Shown here: in pieces, positions 37,997 to 47,567 of the stretch | Layout of the letters: each line of letters begins with the position of its first letter | Position numbering within the stretch: the stretch's first letter is position 1 | Translations under genes and position numbers: made by a program | The notes under the pieces: generated by a model | What the model was told of the DNA's origin: nothing | What the model saw: only the letters and a program-made list of their open reading frames with translations | Databases searched by the model: none | Assembly (NCBI RefSeq): GCF_003224335.1 | Contig: NZ_QKLF01000002.1 | Span: forward strand, 372,001 to 436,000 | Reading direction: 5' to 3' | Length of the DNA: 64,000 nucleotides | Origin: Curtobacterium sp. MCJR17_055 | Lineage (GTDB): Bacteria; Actinomycetota; Actinomycetes; Actinomycetales; Microbacteriaceae

Positions 37997-38188
37997 TCAT
38001 TTTTTCTTATTGGCACCCTTGCGTCGCTTGGCGGAAGCCATCAGCACGATAGGCATGATTATTACTAGTGGAAGCCACGACCCTGGCTTCTCAGGCGAAA
38101 AAATCAAATTGAACACACCTAGGACGAGTGCTACCACTGACGATACGAAACCAATTCGTTCGAAAATGATTCTACTTTTGGCGGACAT
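37997..38188 (-). CDS. Small two-helix membrane protein downstream of RHS (possible immunity protein)
   Basis: This 63-residue protein has two hydrophobic helices (about 12-30 and 39-54) separated by the short loop SPEKPGS, and a strongly basic tail (KRRKGANKKK). AGGAG lies before the ATG. The gene begins 24 bp after the stop of the large RHS gene in the same direction, where cognate immunity genes are usually found. Small two-helix basic proteins are typical immunity factors for membrane-active peptides, which would fit the glycine-zipper tip of the RHS protein. That partnership is inference. Its GC content is well below that of the window. Confidence 0.7.
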   Translation of the reverse strand: MSAKSRIIFERIGFVSSVVALVLGVFNLIFSPEKPGSWLPLVIIMPIVLMASAKRRKGANKKK

Positions 38189-38212
38189 GCCCTGCTCCTA
38201 TCTACCGTGACG

Positions 38213-41200
38213 TCAGGAGTAATCGCCACGGATAGCTCGGTAGGTAGCAACACCAATACCCACAGCGCCGCCAATCCCTACACCCACCTCTGCCGCTGTG
38301 CCAAATCCAGCTGCGCAGCCCGCAACCGCGCCAGCGACCGTCCCTGCTACGGGAACTGCGCTTCCACCGACGGCGCCGGTAACTCCTCCCGCGACGCACC
38401 CAATCGTCCCACCAACTACTCCACCGCCAGCCGCATATGTTCCTGCGGTCGTGATGTACTGCTCGGCAGCAGTAAAGAAGTCTCGGCCTGTGGGATCGGA
38501 ATTGTTAATTGGGTCATCCCCAGCGTACGCGTATCGGTTCGCATTGCCGGGATCAAGGGGGGCATCCAGGGTGTCGCGCTCGATCCACATACCAGTGACG
38601 GCGGATTGCCAACGATAACCGAACTTCGTAATTCCGTTAACGGAGTTGCTTGAGCGAATACCTGATTTGAACCCGTAAGGGCTTTGCTGCCACTGGATAC
38701 TGGTATCACCATAGGAGACGGTCTCACCGCCGTACGGCGAATACGAGACGGTATAGGCCGTCGAACCCTTGTCGGTGATGGCGGCGGCGGGGTTGCCGAT
38801 GCCGTCAATGACCCACATGCTCGTGGCCCCGTCGGTCGTCCGAAGAGCCAGCGGACTTCCACTCGAGGGATCGCTCAGCACGGATGCAGTGCCGACGCCG
38901 GCGATGGCACGGGCGGTGATCACGGGGACACCGTTGCTGTCGGACGTTCCATACGTGTACTGGTACGCCTTGCCGCCGTCGGTTGCTTGGGAGAGCATCT
39001 TGTTCATGTCGGCGCCAGCGTACGTGTAGCTGGTCTTGACGCCATCCTTCGTAGAAGACGTCATCTGCTGGGCACTGTTGTAGGTGAAGGACTCCCCCGG
39101 CGCAGCGATCAGGTTGCCGGTGCCGTCGTACTGGTACCCGGCGGTGGTGATCTGCCCAAGCGCGTTGAAGCTGAGCTGTGTGTCCGAGATGACGCGCTTA
39201 GTGTCCGTGTCGACTGCCTTCGCTTCGGTTCGGTCACCCGCCTTGTCGTAGGTGAACGTCCAGGTCGTGTTCTGGGCGCCGCCGGTCTGCTTGACCTTCT
39301 GCAGTCGTGTGGAGCTCTTCCCGTCGCTGGTCTTGTAGTCGTACTCGGTGATCTGACCGGTCATGTCCTTGGACCACTGCAGCTGGTCGCGGTCATTGCC
39401 CTTGTCGGGATCACAGCTGCCGCCGGCGGTTGTGCCGGCGATGTAGCAGTACTTCGTGTCGACAACGGAGGACGGGCTGCTGCTGTCGCGGGATCCGAGC
39501 ACGCGGGTGACCTTGCCGGAGCCGTCGTACTCGAGCTTCTGGTGCGCCTTCCACACCGTCGGGTCGTCGCCGCCGTTGGGGGTGGCGTTGAGCCAGGTGT
39601 CGGTACGGCGGCCGTGGTCGTCGATCTTGTACAGCTGCTTCGCCGTGCCAGCGCCGGATGGGTAGGTGGTGGCGGTGAGGGCGTTCGAGGAGTCGTAGTC
39701 GTGGGTGACGGTGCCCTGACTGTCGGTGACCTTGACGGTGTTGCCGGCGAGGTCGTACCCGTAGCTGACTTGTCCGCCACCGGCGGTGTTGAGGGTGCTG
39801 GTGAAGCGGTTCTGCTGGTCGTACGTGTTGGTGACTGTGCCGGTGGCGGAGACCTGGCTGGTGTTGTTGCCGTTGCCGTCGTAGGTGTTCGTCACGGTCG
39901 TGGTGCCGTCGCTGAACGCGGTGCTCAGCAGTCGGTCGTTGTTGTCGTACGTGAACGAGGTGGTGTTCCCGCGGCCGTCGGTCTCGGTCGCGAGCCGACC
40001 GAGGGAGTCGTAGGTGTAGTCCTTCGCTCCGATGCTGGTTTCGGCAGGCGCGGTGACGTTCCGCAGCTGCTTGTTGCTGTTGTAGAAGTACTGCGTCTTG
40101 TTGCTGATGGCTTCGACCTGGCCCGGAGCGAGGGCAGTCTTGACGGTGCCGTCGTCGTTGCGCTCGAGCTTTGCGGTCGCTGCGTTGTCGCCTTCGCCGG
40201 TGCTGGACGAGGTCATGTTTCCGGCCGGGTCGTAGCCCATCTTGACGCTGTTGCCAGCGCTGTCGGTGGAGCTGTCTGCGAGGTATGGCGATGAGGAGGC
40301 GCCACCGTATGTGGCGGAGGACGCTGATCCGGAGGATGACTGCACCTTCGTCAGCGACTGCGACGCATTCGCTCCGTACTCCCCTGTCGTCGTCGACGCG
40401 GCGCTCCCGGTGCCGACGGTCGATGAGGTGACACCGTTGTTCTGCGGGTTGTACTCGCGGGACTGCTGGCGGCCCATCGCGTCCGTGGCGTTCTTCACCA
40501 GGTGCGTGTCTGCGTTGAGCTCGTAGGTGGTGTGCTTGGCGTCCGCGATTGCAGCGTTCTGGTCCGAGCGCGGTCCCGCGACGAGCGTCGAGGTGGTGCT
40601 GGCGTAGCTGATCCGCGTTATGGCCGTTCCGGGGGAACCGGCGGTGGTGTTGCGCTGGGCGATCTTGGTGACTCGCTGCTGGCTGTCGTACGTGAACTCA
40701 GTGACGCCGCCCTCGGGAGCAGTGATCGAGGTCAAGTCGTTGCCGTTGTAGCCGAACGTGGTGGTCTTGCCCGTCGCGTCCGTGTAGGAAGTGAGGTTCC
40801 CGTTGGTGTCCTTGCCGTACCGGATCGAGCGCGCGGCGTTCGTGCCGGCCGCCTGAGTGATCGTCGTGGTCCGGTTCTGGAACGCCACTGACGCCTTCCG
40901 GGCGGCAGCTGGGCCAGCGGTGGAGGTGATCGAGTCCAAACGAAGTCCCGTACGGGCGAGCTTCACCTGCTGCGGCTCTTTGTTGTCATCGGTGACGGTC
41001 AGTGGGTACCCGTTCGGGTTGAACGCGACTTTCGTGTTCGAGCCCCACATCGTCATCGTGTAACCGGATGCGTAACGCACCAGGTCGCCCTTGAATCCGG
41101 CCGGGGTGACGTAGTTGACGTTGTCCGTCGTCGCGAACGGCCACGTCGCACCGGAGGCGTCCGTATAGACAACGCCGGTGCCGTTAGTTGAGAGCGTGCC

Positions 41201-42709
41201 GACGCCAGCGAAAGCGCCCTCCCACCGGTTCGCTTCATAGGAGACCGTGTCATCGACTCGCCAGCCACGGGAGTTGTACGCCATGCCGATCGGCACAGAG
41301 GAGGTTGTCCCGGGCAAAGTGAGGCCGACGTTCTGCACGTTCAGGTTGCCGGTGGCGACGTCCACTCGGGCGCTGGTCTGGTCGGTGATGTTGAACGGCA
41401 ACGTCGTCGCGGACGGACGACTTCCCGTGATTCCCGTCGTTCCGGGGCCTGTTGGCAGGGCGTTGTACCAGCCCTGCAGATCGACGAGGTAGTTCACGGC
41501 CCCTGGCCCTGAGTTCCACAGTTGAATCTTGCCATCCGTTCCTAGCGGCACGATGACGGTGTTCGACCGAGTCGTGTTCGCGGGGAACGTCACCGAGTAC
41601 AGCGGGTTGGGGCGGGTCACGCCGTTCGCCCAGAGGGTCGCGGTGCCAGCACTAGAGGTGCCGTTGATCGCGGTCAGCGTCACGGCAACCGCGGAGACAC
41701 CGGCACCCATCTGCGGCACGCCCTGCTGACCTGCGACCTGGACTGCGCGGGTCCCGCCGGAGGGCACGGCAGTGCCGGTGCGGGTGTCGTAGAGGGTCCC
41801 AGACGCAGGCGTGAAAACGCCGCCCTGATTGGTCTGGGTGAAGTAGCCCTGGATCTCGACGACGAGATCGATGATGCCCCACTGGTTGTAGACGGTGATC
41901 TTCCCGTCACCGCTCAGCGCGACATGTGCCGACATCGCCGACGTTGTCGCGGCCGGGTAGTTCATGCCGACGCTGCCCTCGGTTCCGCCCGCGGCGTAGG
42001 GCTTGATGAGGCCAGCGTTGCCATCGCGGGAGAGGACGAGGAAGTTCGCAACGATCCCTGACGCGTTCGCGGGGACATCGACGCCAGCCTCATCACCAGT
42101 GATCTGAATGTCGACGCTCTTACCCGCACCGATCTTCTGCTGCGGCAGCCCCGTGCCGTTCGTCGTGTTCGCTGCTTCCTTGCCAGTTCCGACCACGAAT
42201 CCGCCCGGCGCGACGCCACCGTCGGTGGAGGTGTAGTAGCCCTGCACGTTCAGCACCAGGTCGACGGATGTCGTTGCGGTGAACGTCACCTTGCCGTCGT
42301 CACCGATCGGCACGGTCACCATGTTGGACATGGTGTCGAGGCCGCCGCCGCCGTAAACCATGACCATCGCCGATGGGGTGTCACGGTCCGGCTTGGCGCG
42401 CAGGATGCCCTGCCCACCCGGGTGCACGACCGTCGCGCTCAGGACCACCGCGGACGCGTCGTTGGGAACACCCGCCGTACCGCCAACTTGGATCTTCCGC
42501 TCCGTGTTCGCCGGCATCGGGGTGGAAAACCCACCGGTCCCGTCACGTGTATCCAGCACACGCCCGTACGACCACACGTACTGACCGCCATCACCCGTCA
42601 CGGCAGCTTGCGCAGGCGCTGGCTGCGCGATGACCGACAGCATCGAGGCGAGCAACGCAACCAGTGCGATTCCGACAGTGACAATCCAGCTCTGACGCGA
42701 AACGCGCAC
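38213..42709 (-). CDS. Secreted RHS/YD-repeat protein with glycine-zipper C-terminus
   Basis: This 1498-residue exported protein begins at GTG with a signal peptide (about 1-35). Three beta domains of the same kind follow (about 45-160, 166-290, 300-415), each opening or closing with phrases such as VLDTRDGTG and VQGYY, probably a cell-wall attachment or adhesion region. The RHS part (about 430-1408) contains many YD repeats (e.g. YTYDSLGRLATETDGRGNT) and ends in the RHS core RYAYAGDDPINNSDPTG. RHS proteins form a hollow shell around a variable C-terminal toxin. Here the 90-residue tip after DPTG is a run of small residues (GGGVVGGTIGCVAGG and similar), a glycine zipper that could insert into membranes, plus a short polar tail. 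It lies in the low-GC island, followed by a small membrane protein. Confidence 0.9.
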   Translation of the reverse strand: MRVSRQSWIVTVGIALVALLASMLSVIAQPAPAQAAVTGDGGQYVWSYGRVLDTRDGTGGFSTPMPANTERKIQVGGTAGVPNDASAVVLSATVVHPGGQGILRAKPDRDTPSAMVMVYGGGGLDTMSNMVTVPIGDDGKVTFTATTSVDLVLNVQGYYTSTDGGVAPGGFVVGTGKEAANTTNGTGLPQQKIGAGKSVDIQITGDEAGVDVPANASGIVANFLVLSRDGNAGLIKPYAAGGTEGSVGMNYPAATTSAMSAHVALSGDGKITVYNQWGIIDLVVEIQGYFTQTNQGGVFTPASGTLYDTRTGTAVPSGGTRAVQVAGQQGVPQMGAGVSAVAVTLTAINGTSSAGTATLWANGVTRPNPLYSVTFPANTTRSNTVIVPLGTDGKIQLWNSGPGAVNYLVDLQGWYNALPTGPGTTGITGSRPSATTLPFNITDQTSARVDVATGNLNVQNVGLTLPGTTSSVPIGMAYNSRGWRVDDTVSYEANRWEGAFAGVGTLSTNGTGVVYTDASGATWPFATTDNVNYVTPAGFKGDLVRYASGYTMTMWGSNTKVAFNPNGYPLTVTDDNKEPQQVKLARTGLRLDSITSTAGPAAARKASVAFQNRTTTITQAAGTNAARSIRYGKDTNGNLTSYTDATGKTTTFGYNGNDLTSITAPEGGVTEFTYDSQQRVTKIAQRNTTAGSPGTAITRISYASTTSTLVAGPRSDQNAAIADAKHTTYELNADTHLVKNATDAMGRQQSREYNPQNNGVTSSTVGTGSAASTTTGEYGANASQSLTKVQSSSGSASSATYGGASSSPYLADSSTDSAGNSVKMGYDPAGNMTSSSTGEGDNAATAKLERNDDGTVKTALAPGQVEAISNKTQYFYNSNKQLRNVTAPAETSIGAKDYTYDSLGRLATETDGRGNTTSFTYDNNDRLLSTAFSDGTTTVTNTYDGNGNNTSQVSATGTVTNTYDQQNRFTSTLNTAGGGQVSYGYDLAGNTVKVTDSQGTVTHDYDSSNALTATTYPSGAGTAKQLYKIDDHGRRTDTWLNATPNGGDDPTVWKAHQKLEYDGSGKVTRVLGSRDSSSPSSVVDTKYCYIAGTTAGGSCDPDKGNDRDQLQWSKDMTGQITEYDYKTSDGKSSTRLQKVKQTGGAQNTTWTFTYDKAGDRTEAKAVDTDTKRVISDTQLSFNALGQITTAGYQYDGTGNLIAAPGESFTYNSAQQMTSSTKDGVKTSYTYAGADMNKMLSQATDGGKAYQYTYGTSDSNGVPVITARAIAGVGTASVLSDPSSGSPLALRTTDGATSMWVIDGIGNPAAAITDKGSTAYTVSYSPYGGETVSYGDTSIQWQQSPYGFKSGIRSSNSVNGITKFGYRWQSAVTGMWIERDTLDAPLDPGNANRYAYAGDDPINNSDPTGRDFFTAAEQYITTAGTYAAGGGVVGGTIGCVAGGVTGAVGGSAVPVAGTVAGAVAGCAAGFGTAAEVGVGIGGAVGIGVATYRAIRGDYS

Positions 42710-42855
42710 GGCGAGACCAACCCCTCACGCCGTTCCACGGCGAAGTCACCGCACGCTCAACCAGCCCCTCTGGAGAACCTGTACGGACACTGAGAACGAT
42801 AGAGATTGACGGCGCTGCCCGCTCCCCCACAACAAGGGACTCGACAGAACCGGAG

Positions 42856-44394
42856 CTAATCGATACGACGATATTCGAGGAGTATGCCGCCGTCGAAAAG
42901 CGTCGTCTCCTCGGCGATGAACCCCTTGCCGCGCATAGCGCTCGTCACCGCCGGCACTTCGGGGCTCGCAGGCTCCCCGACGTACCAAACGACCGCGTAG
43001 CCGTCAGTACGAGCCACTGCGTCACCCACGGAGCGGCTCTTCGCCCAAAACCCGGTGGACGGAGCAGGCGGAGTCTTCGTGAGATCGCTCACGTGCTCGA
43101 GCTCGTCGGGGTAGTCCACCGCAAGCTGAAGCGGCGGTCGGGCCATGGCGCCGTAGATGATCCCTGCTCGACCACTAGTTGCCGAACGTTCCTGCTCGAT
43201 CTCTGTCGCTGCAGTGCGCCAGTCCACGGTGGCCGGGTCGCCCCAACGCACCAACTGCCACGCGTGCGCCCCGAACACCAGCAACGCCAGCCCTGCAACG
43301 ACCGCCAGCACTGCCCGGAATCGGTACGTCAACGCCATCACACCTGCTGCAACCAGCAGCGAAAGCGCCGGCACACACATCGCCAAGTACCGGTCAGAGA
43401 ACGTTGGAGACGCGATAATCGTTACGGCCAACAGTCCAACTGGCGTGACGAAGAGCCACGGCACGACGACGCTCAGCACGCCCGGCCGAATACGCACGAG
43501 CCAGATGGCACCGATGATCGCCAGCAGCCAGCTCCCACCTGCGAGCAGCAACGGCCAAGTCGTGCCGGTGTGCACCAACGGCAGCGCGAACGACTGGTCC
43601 CGGAACACGGTCAGAACAGCGCTCCGGGCGCTGGGCCGCTGCAGGAAGCCGATCTGGGAGCTCTGTGCAACTGCTCCAACTGCGAACGGGACAGTGGCGA
43701 CGGCGACAACCAGCATCGAGGTAACCGCTCCGCCAAGAAGCTGTATCCGGCTTTCGCGTCGTCGCGCTGCGAGGACGAGGACGGTTAGGGCGTGCGCGAT
43801 CACGACGAAGACGAACCACAGGTTGAACAGCACCCCGATGAACGCGACGAGCGAGTACCCCGCCCACGCCGCGACGAGGCGAGACCGCGAACCTGGAGCC
43901 GTGGTACGCGCTGCTGTGACCAGCAGCAGCGTTGCGGCAACGGCTGCGAGCATCTCAAAGGACTGGGATCGGCCGTTCGTTGCCGCGAGCAGCGCAGCAG
44001 GGGTTGCTAAGAATACGGCTGCAGCGAGAACCCCGAGACGGTAGCTCAGCAGTCGACGCCCCAGGGGTACCAGGAGTGCCGCGGTCGCTGCGATCGCGAC
44101 CGCAGACGGTGCACGCAACGACACCGGCGAGTACCCGACCACACCGAACCAGACATGCAGCACCGCGTAGTACAGAGCATGTACGAGGTCGATTTCACCC
44201 GTCAGCGTGGCAAGGCCTGACCATGACCGGGTCGCAGCGATCACCGTTGCGGACTCATCGAGCCACAATGTCCGCTCGGTAACCCCGACCAGACCGATCA
44301 CGAGACCGACGATGAACACCAGGCCGGCGGTTCCCCATACGTGGGTACTGCGGTCGGCAGCGGAGGGATCAATCGCGCGAGTCACCCGCACCAT
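42856..44394 (-). CDS. GT-C fold glycosyltransferase (family 39-like membrane protein)
   Basis: This membrane protein of 512 residues has about 11-12 predicted helices. The first extracytoplasmic loop contains TLWLDESATV, with the acidic DE pair that is catalytic in polyprenol-dependent GT-C glycosyltransferases (PMT/ArnT type). The C-terminal 100 residues form a soluble extracellular domain. Such enzymes transfer mannose or other sugars from a lipid carrier to proteins or cell-wall glycans outside the cell. ATG 44394 is chosen because helix 1 follows about 20 residues later; the longer frame has no extra domain. It lies 146 bp upstream of the RHS gene in the same direction and might glycosylate exported neighbours. 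Confidence 0.82.
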   Translation of the reverse strand: MVRVTRAIDPSAADRSTHVWGTAGLVFIVGLVIGLVGVTERTLWLDESATVIAATRSWSGLATLTGEIDLVHALYYAVLHVWFGVVGYSPVSLRAPSAVAIAATAALLVPLGRRLLSYRLGVLAAAVFLATPAALLAATNGRSQSFEMLAAVAATLLLVTAARTTAPGSRSRLVAAWAGYSLVAFIGVLFNLWFVFVVIAHALTVLVLAARRRESRIQLLGGAVTSMLVVAVATVPFAVGAVAQSSQIGFLQRPSARSAVLTVFRDQSFALPLVHTGTTWPLLLAGGSWLLAIIGAIWLVRIRPGVLSVVVPWLFVTPVGLLAVTIIASPTFSDRYLAMCVPALSLLVAAGVMALTYRFRAVLAVVAGLALLVFGAHAWQLVRWGDPATVDWRTAATEIEQERSATSGRAGIIYGAMARPPLQLAVDYPDELEHVSDLTKTPPAPSTGFWAKSRSVGDAVARTDGYAVVWYVGEPASPEVPAVTSAMRGKGFIAEETTLFDGGILLEYRRID

Positions 44395-44442
44395 CGTAGA
44401 GAGCAGCACGCACCGCGCCGGGATCGCCGAGCCCCAAGTGTG

Positions 44443-44477
44443 CGAGGGCAGCTCTCCGGTTAGCACGGCTGCCCTCG
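44443..44477. promoter_or_regulatory. Hairpin between the glycosyltransferase and lipoprotein genes
   Basis: Ten-base-pair arms CGAGGGCAGC (44443-44452) and GCTGCCCTCG (44468-44477) enclose 15 bases in the 144-bp divergent promoter region. It may be an operator or a leader structure. Confidence 0.45.
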
Positions 44478-44538
44478 TAGGATTGGGTCGGTCTTCATCG
44501 AAGCGAGGACCCAAAGGTCTCGTTCACGTTAGGTACTC

Positions 44539-44964
44539 ATGCACGGCAAGCGCCGTTTGAAGCTGATTCCAGGGGTCTGCCTCGCCGTCGTCGGCCTAGG
44601 CGTCCTTGCCGGGTGCACCTCAGTTGCCCCACCCCGACAGAGTGCCCTGGTCGGCACCTGGACATCGGAAAGCGGCAGCACGCTCGAACTCACCAGCGAC
44701 GGCGAAGCGCATTTCACTGACTTCCCGCGGGCCGCAGTGCGCCTCGAGGCGACAGGTGACCCCGTCGACGGCGGCGGCTCGTGGCGACTCAGGAACGACA
44801 GCCACCTGATCAACTTCACCGGCACCGACATGTCCTGGGCAGCTGCAAACGGCACGGAGTGGACCGCGACCGTCACAGACGACTCGCCTCGTCTGATCGT
44901 CTTCATGCTGCGCGATCCCGACCTTGAGAGCAGCAAGGAACTCACGCTGCACCTCGATCGGTAA
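44539..44964 (+). CDS. Hypothetical lipoprotein
   Basis: This 141-residue protein has a basic N-terminus, a hydrophobic segment and the lipobox VLAGC, so Cys26 should be lipidated and the protein held on the outer face of the membrane. The mature domain, starting LVGTWTSESGSTLELTSDGEAHF, is a small beta-rich fold like lipocalin-type or META-like domains, with alternating strands to the end. No enzyme motif is visible. A GTTAGG stretch precedes the ATG. It is divergent from the glycosyltransferase and lies 130 bp before the secreted propeller gene. Confidence 0.8.
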   Translation: MHGKRRLKLIPGVCLAVVGLGVLAGCTSVAPPRQSALVGTWTSESGSTLELTSDGEAHFTDFPRAAVRLEATGDPVDGGGSWRLRNDSHLINFTGTDMSWAAANGTEWTATVTDDSPRLIVFMLRDPDLESSKELTLHLDR

Positions 44965-45094
44965 GCAGAGATCCGCCGCACATAAAGAGCTCGCCGCTAG
45001 AGACCTGGCCACAGCGGAAACGCGAGGACCGCTCGACCGTTACGCTGCCGGGAGAGCGATGCTGTGCGAGCGTCGCCGCCGATCGGAGTTCCGC

Positions 45095-46852
45095 ATGCCC
45101 TGGCGTTCAACGTCCGCCGTCCTCGTCTCCGTGGCCGTTCTCCTCAGCGTGATAGTCGCGCCCGAAACCGCCACGGCTGCTATCGGAATCACTGCTGGCC
45201 ACACCGTGGCCCCGAGCGGCGGCACCATCGCCCTTGGTGCTGGCATCGATGGCGCGAACCAGAATGCGCAATTGGCTGAAAAGCTGCCTGCCACGATCAC
45301 CCCAAGCTGGCGGAATGCTCCGCCAAAATGCCCGCAGGCCGGGAACGTCACCGCGACCTCCATCAGCGTGAACGCAACGTCAACAATTGTTGCCGAACAG
45401 CAATACGGGTGCTCGAGCCTCTCCGCGTATGCAACCGCGACTGGAAAACTGCAGTGGCGAAACCAAGCCGACTGGGTCGGTTCGGCAACGGTCACCGGTG
45501 GCAAGGTGTACGTCACGCAGGTCGACAGCAACGGATCGTCGCGGGTCACGAAGACGCTCTCGGCCCAGACCGGGAAGGTTCTGTGGTCACATGCCATCGG
45601 CGGTAACCCGCGACGTTCAGTCAGCGTTGGATCCGGGGTGGTCTCCACTTTGGACAGGGTTGCATCCGCAGCAACGGGGAAGTTCCTCTTCAAGCTCAGC
45701 CTCGGCGAGGAGTCGTCACCTGGAGTCTCGATAGTGACCGGCGGCCGAGTGCACTACGCCGACTCCGGTGAAGTCAGAACGACGGACCCAAAGGGTCGGC
45801 TGCTGTGGAGCACCAAGTACCCCGCCGGCGTCGAGGGCCTGTATGCGTCAGGCGACAGGCCGGACATCTCAGCTCACGGACGGATGCTCTACGTTTCCGG
45901 CAGCAAGACAGTCGTGCTCGGGGCGAAGACTGGACGAATCGTCCGCACCCTACCGGTCTCGGATCAAGCGATCGCTTTCGACGGCAATGTCGGGTTCTTC
46001 ACCTCAAAAAGCGAACTGACCGGATTCCCGCGAATCGCGTCGACCGTCCGCGCTATCAACCTCACGACCGGGAAGGTGCTCTGGACTCATGCCCTGCCGA
46101 TCGACGGCTCGACTGCATTCCGTGCCGTCGCAGCTCCCGTCGTCTCGAATGGGTTGGTTTGGTTCACGCAGCGCGCCAACACGGGCAGTCCGACCACCGT
46201 GGTCGCGCTTGACGAAGTGACCGGCGCTCAGCGGACCGAGACTGTGGATGCGTGCACGGATGGCAGCAGCTCAGACGGCAATCTCGTCATCGCACAACGC
46301 CGAATGTTCGTGTCTACCGGTTGCGGCGTGCAAACGTTCCTGGCAGCAAAGCGCGCCCCCGTCACACCGACGCCTGGAGAGGTACTGACGGATCCAGGAT
46401 TTGAGCGCGGCACGGACGAATGGACCGCCATCGGAGACGGCACGATCAATCGTGTGGCATCACCGGCACACGGAGGGTCTGGCGCCCTGTCCGTCATCCC
46501 CGCATCAAGCGCCGCCGGGACGATCGGGGTTCAGCGTGTCGTTGAGCGCAACGGAGTCCGATTCGGAGGGTACTGGGCTTCCTGCTGGGTGCGGCCCACC
46601 GCCGCGGGCATGAGCGCCGCGATGCGCGACGTTGAATGGGCACCCGGATCCGAGCGGCAAGCGCTCCCAAGGGGCTGGGACATCCCAGAACTCACCGTGG
46701 GCGTATGGACGAAGATCGAATGGATTGGGCACATCAGCACGGACGGGAACTCCTCAACACTGCAGGTGTTCACACAGCAGGACCCATCGACCGGCGGGAC
46801 GTTGCTCATCGACGACTGCTCCGTCACAGAATCTCGACCCGCCGGCTGGTGA
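45095..46852 (+). CDS. Secreted PQQ-type beta-propeller protein with C-terminal carbohydrate-binding-like domain
   Basis: This 585-residue exported protein has a signal peptide (about 1-30). An N-terminal propeller follows (about 60-430) with repeated blades of the type LSAYATATGKLQWRN, TLSAQTGKVLWSH and AINLTTGKVLWTH, as in PQQ-like/BamB propellers without enzyme residues. The C-terminal domain (about 440-585), beginning LTDPGFERGTDEWTAIGDG, resembles CBM4/9-type beta sandwiches that bind glycans. It probably acts as a surface scaffold or glycan-binding protein. GGAG sits six bases before the ATG. The longer open frame upstream overlaps the lipoprotein gene and is not used. Confidence 0.82.
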   Translation: MPWRSTSAVLVSVAVLLSVIVAPETATAAIGITAGHTVAPSGGTIALGAGIDGANQNAQLAEKLPATITPSWRNAPPKCPQAGNVTATSISVNATSTIVAEQQYGCSSLSAYATATGKLQWRNQADWVGSATVTGGKVYVTQVDSNGSSRVTKTLSAQTGKVLWSHAIGGNPRRSVSVGSGVVSTLDRVASAATGKFLFKLSLGEESSPGVSIVTGGRVHYADSGEVRTTDPKGRLLWSTKYPAGVEGLYASGDRPDISAHGRMLYVSGSKTVVLGAKTGRIVRTLPVSDQAIAFDGNVGFFTSKSELTGFPRIASTVRAINLTTGKVLWTHALPIDGSTAFRAVAAPVVSNGLVWFTQRANTGSPTTVVALDEVTGAQRTETVDACTDGSSSDGNLVIAQRRMFVSTGCGVQTFLAAKRAPVTPTPGEVLTDPGFERGTDEWTAIGDGTINRVASPAHGGSGALSVIPASSAAGTIGVQRVVERNGVRFGGYWASCWVRPTAAGMSAAMRDVEWAPGSERQALPRGWDIPELTVGVWTKIEWIGHISTDGNSSTLQVFTQQDPSTGGTLLIDDCSVTESRPAGW

Positions 46853-46867
46853 CTAGCCCACGGCAGT

Positions 46868-46899
46868 GGGGAGCGCGGTCTTCACCGGCCGCGCTCCCC
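46868..46899. terminator. Hairpin terminator after the propeller gene
   Basis: A perfect 11-bp stem (46868-46878 with 46889-46899) around a ten-base loop starts 15 bases past the propeller stop. The right arm overlaps the 3' end of the convergent frameshifted gene. Confidence 0.75.
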
Positions 46900-47345
46900 G
46901 CGCTCATGCTGAGTACCCATCGCCCGGGTCACGCTCTTGCGGGCCTTCGCGGCACCACGCGTGGTCGTGATGGCAGGCCGCGGATGCTTGGCGTTGGAGA
47001 CGTCGGCACCGTACTGCGCCTGCACGGCGACGGGGTCGACGTCGGCGGCGGCCATCTGCTCCGCGTGGCGGTCGCGACGGTCGGCGCTATCCCACGCCGA
47101 CAAGCCCGCCGCGGGTGCTCCGCAGCGGCGCCCCGCTCACTTCCAGCCGCCTTCTCCGCAGCGGTACGCGCAACCGAGATCCGGTCCCGGAGCCCCACCG
47201 CGTTGTCGATGCGGTCACGGGTGTCGCTCGTGACCTCTTCCGTCGGACGGTTGCTCGTGACGATCACGTTCGCTGCGAACTTTTCGATCCGGTCGGCCTC
47301 GTAGTCGTTGAGAGTGACGGTGATATTGACCAAGACGACCGTCAT
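46882..47345 (-). pseudogene. Frameshifted gene of unknown function
   Basis: The codon pattern is strongly coding on the minus strand. The first half (ATG 47345, MTVVLVNITVTLNDYEADRI, then TSDTRDRIDNAVGLRDRISV) reads in one frame to about 47110. The second half (GLSAWDSADRRDRHAEQMAA, then DVDPVAVQAQYGADVSNAKH, ending in a basic tail) continues in another frame to 46882. A single-base change near 47105-47125 would join them into about 155 residues. I do not recognise the family. The basic tail and isolated position suggest a mobile-element-derived accessory gene, but this is a guess. Confidence 0.5.
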
Positions 47346-47567
47346 GACCTGACCTTCCGCCTCTCAGGGCGACTACCCGCGCCTCGGGTCCGTCCCTATC
47401 GAAGGGCGAGCCGAGGCCACCGACCGGTCGCGCAACTCCGCACTACGCACTGCCCCGAGCACGACGAGGGCCTCATCATCGTCGCTGCCAAACAACGCGT
47501 CCATGTCGATATTTCAGACACGTTGAGTGGCAGTCGGACAAGTTAGTTGGCGGACGACAACACTCCC

